A stretch of DNA of 29,352 bases from Chrysochromulina tobinii (lineage: Eukaryota; Haptophyta; Prymnesiales; Chrysochromulinaceae): assembly GCA_001275005.1 (NCBI GenBank), contig JWZX01000926.1, positions 1 to 29,352 on the forward strand, read 5' to 3'. Shown in pieces: positions 1 through 7,189 of the stretch. The position numbers and the translations under genes are program-made. The notes beneath the pieces are model-generated. The model did no database searches and was not told where the DNA came from. It saw only the letters and a program-made list of their open reading frames with translations. Numbering within the stretch: position 1 is the first letter of the stretch; the number at the start of each line of letters is the position of its first letter.

Positions 1-157
1 CGGCCACACCTCCGTCCATAGCGATAGAGGCCCTCGTGCTTGGGGGTCCGGAGGTTGTGCGCGTGTGTGTTTCACAGCAGCAGCAGCGTGTAGAAGCGCG
101 CGGGGCGCTCGTCGACATCGCGACGCACATAGAACTCTAGGAATCCTAAGAAGTGAG

Positions 158-1717
158 ATGGACGACGATGAGGAAGAAGGTGGCATCTCCTTTGTGACCG
201 ATGCGGCGCCTCCGTCGCTTGCCGCGGATGACTCCTTTGACGCTCCGGTCGTGTCAGGCGCTACGCCTGCCGCGGATGAGAAGCCGCGTGGCAAAGCGCC
301 CAAGGGAAGCAATGGCCAACAGCTCATGTGGGATCCAGTGCTGGGCACCTATATCGAGGGAGCATACGAGGCCGAGGCCAAGGAGCTGACTGACCAGTGG
401 ATCCAGACGCGCTACGCGCAGACGCTCCTCAACCTCGACAAATGTGTCAAGGAGGGTGGCACCTTTGGCGCGGCTCTGATCACGCACGACGAGAAGGCAA
501 GGTGCGAGAAGCTCCTGCTCGCAGCGCTCAACGGAGTCAAGAACGACCGTATCGCGGCCAAGCAGGAGGAGACGGCATCGGCGGTGTTCTGGGCGATTGC
601 GCTCGTGCAGAACGCGGCGGCCCGACGGGACGGCGGGTGGGTAGTTGATTCGGAGGCGGCGGCAAGGGTATGGGACATGGACACCCTGCACGACGTGATG
701 GTGCATTTTAAGGGCGAAGTGCACAGGACGAACGAGTCGGGCGAGCAGTCCAAGACGACGTACGCTCCTTTGAAGGGAAGCGGAGGCGGTGGTCGCGGTC
801 GCGGTCGCGGGCGAGGCTCGGGCATGATGGACGGTAGCAATGAGACCAAGCGGCGTCGGCTTCGGGTTGACTCTCTTGGCAACGAGGAGGCACGCAAGCA
901 GAAGATGCGCGTGCTGCACCGGCTCATCCTCGAGGGTGGCAACGGGCTCGAGGATGGTCTCCACCAGGCGATCATCAACCTGGAGCCACCCAGTGTTCGT
1001 CGGCTCGAGGCGCCTCCCGCCGCACTTGACGAAGCCGGCGCTGCGCCTGCGGGCGGTGGCGGTCTGTTTGCGGGCCGCAGCCGGCGGCAGGAACTCGGCG
1101 CGAATTGGGGCAAGAAGGTCGCGCAGAAGACGCTGGCCAAGACAGGGGTGGAAGCTGTCGTCCTCTCGGCCCCAGCCCCGTCGCTCGCGCCGCTTGATGA
1201 GCTTGATGATGTGTTGGATGACGAGGTGATGGTAGGGAGTGCCTCGGCCAGTGGCGCGACGAGTGAGTCGCAGATCGGTCTGGGCATCGTCGACGCCATC
1301 ATGGCTGTGGACGCGAAGGCCCGGAGGCGCAAGCGCAAGCGACAGAGCGAGGAGCGCGCGGATCGTGCCCTCGATAACGCTGACCAGCTGACGGCTGAGG
1401 ACCGCGCGTTTGTCGTCGACGATGACGAGGACGTCTGGGAGCGTGAGGACGGCGAATCGTCGGGCAGTGCTGAGGATGAAGACGACGACGAGGAGGAGGA
1501 GGACGAGTTCGAGGAGGCGCAAACGGCCACCGTGCCGCCACAGACGATATGGGTGACTGCAGTCACCGCCTCCTCCTCTTCCGCCGCCGCCGCTGTGCCT
1601 GTTGTACCTGTCGTACCCGTCGCCGTGGTGCCAATTGCGATCGATGCCACACCGGTCGTGGTGGCTGCGGCAGCGCAGCCGGACGAGGAAGACGACCTGC
1701 TCGATCTGATAGGATGA
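158..1717 (+). CDS. Acidic, RGG-containing probable nuclear protein, function unknown
   Basis: About 519 residues from the ATG at 158. The open frame extends to 65, but that upstream start is GTG, so I use the first ATG. The family is not recognised. From the N-terminus: an acidic MDDDEEEGG start; a predicted helical region at about residues 50-190 with the motif MWDPVLGTYIEGAY; an RGG/RG-like run (GGGGRGRGRGRG) near 210-222; a basic KRRR cluster just after it; a strongly basic nuclear-localisation-like stretch KARRRKRKRQ near 385-395; a long Asp/Glu tract near 415-455; and an Ala/Val/Pro-rich tail ending in EEDDLLDLIG. RG repeats, basic clusters and an acidic tail are usual in nuclear RNA- or chromatin-associated proteins, so a nuclear location is inferred. 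It is a single exon with the same strong GC3 bias as its neighbours. A frame of similar length on the opposite strand has lower-complexity Ser/Arg composition and is taken as a shadow. Confidence 0.75.
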   Translation: MDDDEEEGGISFVTDAAPPSLAADDSFDAPVVSGATPAADEKPRGKAPKGSNGQQLMWDPVLGTYIEGAYEAEAKELTDQWIQTRYAQTLLNLDKCVKEGGTFGAALITHDEKARCEKLLLAALNGVKNDRIAAKQEETASAVFWAIALVQNAAARRDGGWVVDSEAAARVWDMDTLHDVMVHFKGEVHRTNESGEQSKTTYAPLKGSGGGGRGRGRGRGSGMMDGSNETKRRRLRVDSLGNEEARKQKMRVLHRLILEGGNGLEDGLHQAIINLEPPSVRRLEAPPAALDEAGAAPAGGGGLFAGRSRRQELGANWGKKVAQKTLAKTGVEAVVLSAPAPSLAPLDELDDVLDDEVMVGSASASGATSESQIGLGIVDAIMAVDAKARRRKRKRQSEERADRALDNADQLTAEDRAFVVDDDEDVWEREDGESSGSAEDEDDDEEEEDEFEEAQTATVPPQTIWVTAVTASSSSAAAAVPVVPVVPVAVVPIAIDATPVVVAAAAQPDEEDDLLDLIG

Positions 1718-2016
1718 GAGACCTCAGCTCAGGGCGAAGGGCGTGCTGCGCGAGAGTCGCGGCATGCACGACCGAGCGTCCGAGCCCGCACGGAGGCGGT
1801 TGATCGACTGATGTCTGATGAGCTGGAGATCTTTTTCTTTCTGGCGCTTTGGTTTCGATTTCTCGAATTGTGGGGAATGTATGCATTCATCAACAACGCG
1901 CCGCATGGGATGTAGAGAGAAAGAAACGTTCACACAGCGTCTTCACACCAAGTCCGCGGAAAGTGGATGACCATGCTCCTTGTCTTAGCGGACGTCCCTG
2001 CGGACGCTGTTAGCCA
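1718..2016. promoter_or_regulatory. Short intergenic gap between two same-strand genes
   Basis: The 299 bases must hold the 3' end of the RGG-protein transcript and the promoter and leader of the next gene. The central part (about 1825-1925) is less GC-rich than the flanking genes. No canonical TATA box, tandem repeat or RNA gene stands out. Confidence 0.35.
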
Positions 2017-3444
2017 ATGGCGGACGGCCGTGTCGTAGACCCTCAAGTTGAGGCCCTTATGAACCCGCCCATTGCACGGGATGCTCGCGGGCGAATTTGG
2101 CATCTCTCGGAGACGACGTTGGACACGGTGGAGCTGATGCTCAAGGCGACGCACGTTCCCACGAAACTTCGCCTCGGCTACCTGCTCGCCTGCCTCTTTC
2201 GCTCGTCGACGCCCGTAGGTGAACGCCTTGGGCCAGTCCTCATCGACTGGGACGAGGTTGTGCACTGCAACCACGGCAATCCGTTGCGCCTGATATCCAT
2301 GGGTGCGGACGAATGCGGCTGCAGAGCACAGTGGCTGCCACCAACGACGGCCGAAGCTGTGCGCGACTTCATCCGAGTGATGAACGCGGTTGTTGCGGCT
2401 CATAACGCGCTGGACTGGACGCTGCCGGCGCGTGAGACTGCGCAGGATCTTGCGTACGGTAACAAGCCGAACGCGTCACTGGTGGGCGAGGTCCTGGCGC
2501 AATTCGAACACTCGTGGAAGACGCTCATTCTGCGTGTACCGGGCGGCGCGGGCCCGCACGGCGCTCTGGGACCTGCGCCATCCTGGTGGACCGATGGGCT
2601 ACGTATGCAGGCGCAGAAGGCGAATGCGGCGTGGCTCATAGCGCTCAAGGGCAGCGGCGCGCGTGGCGCGCTGCCGCTCGCACCCGATTTGGATAGCTGC
2701 GATGACGTGTTCAACTCGACAGGCTGGCTGCTCCAATACCACCGGCTGCCGGAGCTCCAATCCGAGCTCGCACGCACGCCCGTAGGCGTCCAGATCAAGA
2801 TCTTCTTCGACACGGAGGGAACGCTCCGCGCGGTGCCGGACGGTGGTTTCACGACCCCGGGCGCTCCAACAAGGGCGACTGACGTAGCGAGGCCGGCATC
2901 TGGCGGTTCGAGCGGGCCGAGTGGTGTGGCGAGTGGCGGGGCAAGTGGCGGGGCAAGTGGCGGGGCAAGTGGCGGGGCAAGTGGCGGGCTGAGCGGCGGG
3001 CTGAGCGGCGGACTGAGCAGAGGCGGCGCGAGGGGCAGCGCCGCAGCCGAGCACGGCGCCTTTGCCGTTGGCCAGCATGTCGAGCTGAGCGGGCTGTCCG
3101 CGCGTCCGGACCTTAACGGCCAGGTTGGCGAGGTGCTCGCTTCGGGCAAGACGGGTGGGCGCTACCCGATCAGGGTGGGCGGCGCGTCTGTGCTCATCAA
3201 GGAGGAGAACCTTCGGCGCACCGCGCGCAGTACACTAGAAAGCAAGATCGTCAACGGCTTCGTCATGGTGTGCGGCGAGTGGTTTCCGATGCCGCGGTTC
3301 CTTGAGCTCTCTATGCGTGCAAGCGAGGCGGCTTGCAAGATGTTCGCCGCGCTCGACAAGGAGGTACAAGCGGACGTGCTCGCTGGACGCCAAGAAATGC
3401 TGCCGCCGCCGCCCGAGGGATCAGGCCTTGTCAATCTGAGCTGA
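2017..3444 (+). CDS. Protein of unknown function with Gly-Ser-Ala repeat and SH3/KOW-like module
   Basis: 475 residues from an ATG, single exon. The N-terminal two thirds (about 1-290) is a globular-looking region with conserved-type aromatic and cysteine positions (GADECGCRAQWLPP near 95-108) that I do not recognise. Residues about 300-335 are a low-complexity linker of four-residue units (SGGA then SGGL), encoded by a 12-nt DNA tandem. Residues about 347-402 form a small beta-type module, AVGQHVELSGLSARPDLNGQVGEVL, followed by RYPIRV and LIKEENLRR. This short 'VxLxGLxxRPxLNGxxGxV' module is frequent in algal proteins and resembles SH3/KOW-like binding modules. It is known to me as a recurrent pattern, not as a fixed function. 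The C-terminus is helical. No signal peptide or membrane segment is visible, so a soluble intracellular protein is inferred. Confidence 0.75.
   Translation: MADGRVVDPQVEALMNPPIARDARGRIWHLSETTLDTVELMLKATHVPTKLRLGYLLACLFRSSTPVGERLGPVLIDWDEVVHCNHGNPLRLISMGADECGCRAQWLPPTTAEAVRDFIRVMNAVVAAHNALDWTLPARETAQDLAYGNKPNASLVGEVLAQFEHSWKTLILRVPGGAGPHGALGPAPSWWTDGLRMQAQKANAAWLIALKGSGARGALPLAPDLDSCDDVFNSTGWLLQYHRLPELQSELARTPVGVQIKIFFDTEGTLRAVPDGGFTTPGAPTRATDVARPASGGSSGPSGVASGGASGGASGGASGGASGGLSGGLSGGLSRGGARGSAAAEHGAFAVGQHVELSGLSARPDLNGQVGEVLASGKTGGRYPIRVGGASVLIKEENLRRTARSTLESKIVNGFVMVCGEWFPMPRFLELSMRASEAACKMFAALDKEVQADVLAGRQEMLPPPPEGSGLVNLS
2932..3020 (+). repeat. 12-nt in-frame tandem repeat coding SGGA/SGGL units
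   Basis: Consecutive copies of GCAAGTGGCGGG, then CTGAGCGGCGGG-type variants, encode the Gly-Ser-Ala/Leu linker of the surrounding gene. The period of 12 keeps the reading frame, so copy number can change without breaking the protein. Confidence 0.85.
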
Positions 3445-4184
3445 GCCTGAGAGAGATGGGGAGCATGCTACACAGCTCGTCGGTACGCCCCATCTCGCGC
3501 GAGGGTCGACTACCGCGGGGGCCCTGCGCGTACCGGTACCGCGGTACCGGCGCCGGCTTGCTGATCTCGTCCATGTGTGTGTGTGAACCGTGTACCCCGG
3601 CTCCAGAGGTGAGCCAAGCCCCGGCTCCCCCCTGGCCCGCTGCCCCGCTGGCCCGCTTTGAAGAATTGATATTTTCAGAGAATTCCCAGCCATTTAATTA
3701 AGTGCCAAAAATATATAATAACCACCACATGAATTGCTGCGGCCTGCGTGCGGTGCGGAAGCTACAGTACAACGCACATCGCTATTTATTTTCGCATCCC
3801 GTACTTTTACCGGTACAGTACAGCACGTCTTACCGGTTCAAAGACACCGGGGGGAGCCGGGACACCCTTACCGGTAAAAAGACACGTGGGGGAGACACAC
3901 TTACCGGTAAAAAGACACACTTACCGGTGTCTTTTTACCGGTAAAAGACTCCGGTACTGTGTGTGTCCCGGCTCCCCCCGGTGTCTTTTTACCGGTACTG
4001 TACCGCGTGTCCCGTGTGTCCCGTGTGTGTCCCGGCTCCCCCCGGTGTCTTTTTACCGGTACTGTACCGGTTTTTTACCGGTGCCGGTAAAAAGAAACCA
4101 CCGGTACATAGAGCGGGATGAAGAGTTGGTTTTTGGTGCGAGCTCCGATCATTCAGGAGGCGCTGACCAGCACCCTACAGTAGT
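3445..4184. promoter_or_regulatory. 740-bp intergenic region rich in TACCGGTA palindromes
   Basis: No convincing gene lies here. The short frames at 3702-4212 are dominated by the repeats. Left to right it holds an 18-bp perfect palindrome at 3533-3550 (CCGGTACCGCGGTACCGG), an AT-rich patch with an ATATATAATA-like stretch near 3709-3719, and then a dense field of ACCGGT/TACCGGTA units from about 3808 to 4105 arranged as inverted and direct repeats. It is presumably the 5' region of the membrane SHRW gene starting at 4185. Whether the repeats are regulatory, a non-autonomous element or an RNA-hairpin source cannot be decided from sequence. Confidence 0.6.
3842..4069. repeat. Inverted and direct repeat cluster built on TACCGGTA
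   Basis: A 24-nt block at 3842-3865 is exactly inverted at 3963-3986 and again at 4027-4050. The right-hand copies are part of a 43-nt perfect direct repeat (3963-4005 and 4027-4069). Nested inside is an 18-bp perfect stem (3901-3918 with 3927-3944, unit TTACCGGTAAAAAGACAC) around an 8-nt spacer. A further direct copy of the 18-mer is at 3868-3885. The arms could form long hairpins in single strand. Confidence 0.9.
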
Positions 4185-6413
4185 ATGTTCCGTGTTCTCC
4201 GCTCGAAAATGACCCGGCCCATCCGCCGTAAAATCACGCTCGTGGCACCCACGTCGCACCCTCCTGCAACCGAGACTTCTCCTGCAGACAAGAAGTCGGA
4301 TCGACCTCTAGAAAGTGGATCGAAAGTGGATTCGGATAGTGGATCGACCGCTGGAAAGTGGCCCAGCAAGGCCTTTGTACTTTTTCGTCTTCTTCTGGCA
4401 CTGCCCGGGCCCATGTTCTTACTGTTCACCGGCACTCAATACTCACGACGTGATCAATTTTCAGGTTGGACCGGGTCCTTCACGGAGCTCGGCGCAGGGT
4501 ATACCCTTGGAGTCCAAGTCTGGCTCGCTTCTGTTCCTCCTCTCGTGCTATCGCTCCTCCTCGCCCAGATCGATTATACTGGCGAAGCCCTTACCAAGCG
4601 CGTCTGGACATTGCCCACGGCGTTGGAGGTTGCGTTGTATCTCGGCTCCATCTCTGCCTACCTCGCGCTTTACTACATCGAGCGGTTGAATTTGTTCGCG
4701 TTCGGCATGTTCCTTGCCTCTTTTGGGGTTGGTGCTTTCCTCTATTTTGCTACACTTGTCTTGCGTGACATCAAGAAATACCAAAAACTCAAAAAGTACA
4801 AGTCCTTCGTCCGCTCGCAAGCAGTGCGGGCCGGCATCATCACCATGATAATGGCGTGCGTGACCACCTTTGCTCTGTCGGCGATGCTGCGGGTGCCAAT
4901 TAAAGCGACTCTGCTGAATGTATTCGTTGAGTTGTCACTCAACGGCGTCGCCTGTGCGGACCAGGCTGCGTTTGTATCGGCGTTCGAGGCAACTTCCGCG
5001 AATGCTAGCTGCCCTGCCCTGCCCAATTGCGGCTACGCCACCTACGAGGACCTGTGCCAGGCCGTGCAGTACGCTCCGATGGTGCGAGCCCTGACTGACG
5101 ACACTTTTGACGTGAACCTCTCCATTTTAGCATCCTGGCTTATCATCTCAATTCTCATTCTCGGCACTGGCCGTGCACGCGCAAACGACGGCTACTCGCA
5201 CTTGCTCTCTCCACACATGCTCGTTGCCATGGTGCTGGGCCTCGTGTCACTGGTAATGACACTCTTCTCATTCATGCGCCTCCTCCTCATTGTGCTACGA
5301 CTTTCTGTACCGCGCCCGGCCCCTTACTTTGACCGAACGGGCCTGATGAACAAGTACGAGCTGCCTTTGACCTGCTACGGTGACTGTGTTTCTATCTGGT
5401 TTTACGGCAAAAATGTTGCTCTGCTCTTACTCATCCTCTTCGTACTCAACTTCGACTTCATCCTCAAAACGGTTTTGCTCAAACTGCGTGACCCCAGCGA
5501 AGTCCAAAAGGAGCAGCTGGAAGAGGCCATCAAAGAGCTCCGACGCCAAGGGTGGGACGACGACGCACCCTCCTTCTACTTCATCCCCGCCGATTGGGTG
5601 CGCGCGTGCGGCTCCGAGTCGCTGCCTCGCATGCAGACGCTGCACAAGGACGGCCACCTGACGAAGATAAAAATACCCCTCGCATCCGCGTTCCGCGAAC
5701 CCGCGTTTTGTGGTGGTGGCATCATGGCAAACATCCTCTTCGTGAGCCATCGATGGGAAGACAAAAACAAGCCTGATGGCGACGGCGAGCAACTCAAGGC
5801 CATCAAGGCGTATCTGGAAGCGCACCCAGATATCAAGTGGGTCTGGTTTGATTACTCGTCGATGCCCCAGAAAGTGGATGGCGTTGACACTCGAACTCCC
5901 GAGGATAAGGCCGAGTTCCAGCTGATGCTTGCCGCCATCACCGACATGTACCTGACCGCGCACGTCCTCATTCTCCTCGACGGGTCCTCCGCATCCAGAT
6001 TCTGGCCGCTGATGGAGGCATGGTGCTCGATGCAGACGGTCACGTCCGATGGGCTCCGCCCCGCGAAGGAGGGTGAGCGTCGTTACACGATCAAATGCAT
6101 CCACACCGCTACCGACAAGCATGATGGCGAGGGGCTCGTTGACAAGGTGTCCACGAAGACGCCCGATGAAATGTTCGATCACCTCAAGAAGCCGGACATC
6201 GACGTCACCAATAAAAAGGACAAGGAGACCATCTTGCCCAAGATTCTGGAGATCGTAAGGCACGTCGTTGACACGATTGGTGGTGCTGCCGTCCCCGAGA
6301 AGGAGGCCAACTCAACTCATGACATCAAGCCCGACGAGTTTGGCAACGTGATCAGTCTTGGCAATGAACTCCGTACACCATCTGAGAAGCTTCTGCCGCC
6401 AATGCAGCAGTGA
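4185..6413 (+). CDS. Polytopic membrane protein with C-terminal SHRW (TIR-like) domain
   Basis: 742 residues from ATG; a second ATG lies at 4209. After a basic, Ser/Thr-rich N-terminal stretch there are about eight hydrophobic segments: near 63-85, 108-128, 147-167, 172-193, 213-236, 308-326, 344-372 and 400-430. A Cys-containing loop (NASCPALPNCGY and nearby Cys) lies near 255-292. A cytosolic-type C-terminal region follows. From about residue 514 it shows ILFVSHRWED, then WVWFDYSSMPQ near 553-563, then a hydrophobic strand HVLILLDGSSASRFWPLMEAWCSMQ near 600-625. The F-I/V-SHRW ... W-x-D-x-S-x-M-P-Q ... E-x-W pattern is a TIR-like fold signature that recurs in algal and oomycete proteins, often fused to membrane parts. 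A signalling or scaffolding role at a membrane is inferred; enzymatic activity is not established. Single exon. Confidence 0.8.
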   Translation: MFRVLRSKMTRPIRRKITLVAPTSHPPATETSPADKKSDRPLESGSKVDSDSGSTAGKWPSKAFVLFRLLLALPGPMFLLFTGTQYSRRDQFSGWTGSFTELGAGYTLGVQVWLASVPPLVLSLLLAQIDYTGEALTKRVWTLPTALEVALYLGSISAYLALYYIERLNLFAFGMFLASFGVGAFLYFATLVLRDIKKYQKLKKYKSFVRSQAVRAGIITMIMACVTTFALSAMLRVPIKATLLNVFVELSLNGVACADQAAFVSAFEATSANASCPALPNCGYATYEDLCQAVQYAPMVRALTDDTFDVNLSILASWLIISILILGTGRARANDGYSHLLSPHMLVAMVLGLVSLVMTLFSFMRLLLIVLRLSVPRPAPYFDRTGLMNKYELPLTCYGDCVSIWFYGKNVALLLLILFVLNFDFILKTVLLKLRDPSEVQKEQLEEAIKELRRQGWDDDAPSFYFIPADWVRACGSESLPRMQTLHKDGHLTKIKIPLASAFREPAFCGGGIMANILFVSHRWEDKNKPDGDGEQLKAIKAYLEAHPDIKWVWFDYSSMPQKVDGVDTRTPEDKAEFQLMLAAITDMYLTAHVLILLDGSSASRFWPLMEAWCSMQTVTSDGLRPAKEGERRYTIKCIHTATDKHDGEGLVDKVSTKTPDEMFDHLKKPDIDVTNKKDKETILPKILEIVRHVVDTIGGAAVPEKEANSTHDIKPDEFGNVISLGNELRTPSEKLLPPMQQ

Positions 6414-7189
6414 CGGAGTTGTCTTTCCGCTGCATGCTTGCGCCTGCTGCGCCAGGATCTTGACGAGGGTCTGGCTCGCTCGAGCCGCAAGCGCCGTGCC
6501 GAGCATGGAGTTTGCGGACGACGGCACCAGCATTTCAGCCTGAGAATGCAGACGAGCTGTATCATGTATCACAGGGATAGGGGGTGTCTGAATCAGGTCA
6601 GGGATAGGGGGTGTGGCCGGCGTTGCGGTGAGCCAAGCGCGGAGAGGGGAGGAGCTTGCGCGCGGGGTGCAGCGTATTGAGAACGGCAATTGCGTATTGA
6701 GGCTAGCATGTTGCGACGATTTCGCAATAAAGTTTGAAAGTGTGTTTGTGTTTCGTATTTATTTCGTATTGCGTGTACGCTGGTCGAACGTGGTGGAGCC
6801 GCGGGGGGACCGCGCGAGCACGAAACTGACAAGGAAACTGAGTAACTGACTGACTGACTGGTAAAGCGTAAACGTTTCTTTATCTTCGCGCCTCGCAGAG
6901 TACTCCGGATGCTACAACGGTACCCCCAGCCCCGGCGGTTTGAGCAGCATTGCCCTACATTGTATTGCGTTTTGCGTATCGTGCCGTCTCGGTAGAACTG
7001 TGGGTAAACGTTGACTTTGAGTGGAAACGTTAACTTAGTGTATTGTGTGAATGAATGATTCACGCAATTTGGAATCACGACTCCACACCTGGGGAGCAGA
7101 TGTGTTAGAAATCACACAGACATGCATTCACGTTCACACTCACTCCACGCATTCCTGTGCGCGGGTCTTGGTGTCCGTCCATACACTTG
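6414..7189. promoter_or_regulatory. 776-bp intergenic spacer with short direct repeats
   Basis: I see no credible gene. The spacer contains a 16-nt perfect direct repeat CAGGGATAGGGGGTGT (6572-6587 and 6599-6614) and a 10-nt repeat GCGTATTGAG (6672-6681 and 6692-6701). It also has an AATAAA-like site near 6725-6731 within an AT-richer stretch, which could serve polyadenylation of the membrane-protein transcript, and a TGACTGACTGACTGG run near 6846-6860. The right half is probably the promoter of the metallopeptidase-like gene. Confidence 0.45.
6572..6614. repeat. 16-nt direct repeat CAGGGATAGGGGGTGT
   Basis: Two identical copies with starts 27 nt apart (6572-6587 and 6599-6614) lie about 160 nt downstream of the membrane-protein stop. 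They are G-rich. Function is unknown. Confidence 0.8.

Noticed and set aside
254-1650. Two long open frames on the minus strand (254-1522 and 412-1650)
   Set aside because: They mirror the plus-strand gene. Their composition is Ser/Arg/Leu low-complexity without motifs, as expected for shadows in very GC-rich DNA.
2400-3149. Minus-strand frame opposite the SGGA repeat
   Set aside because: Most of its sequence is the complement of the repeat (PPLAPPLAP) and no domain is present.
3702-4212. Small plus-strand frames across the palindrome field
   Set aside because: They owe their length to the repeats. One starts with GTG and both end in or overlap the start of the next gene.
5427-6263. 278-codon minus-strand frame
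   Set aside because: It overlaps the SHRW domain, whose motifs are clear on the plus strand. The antisense product has no recognisable feature.
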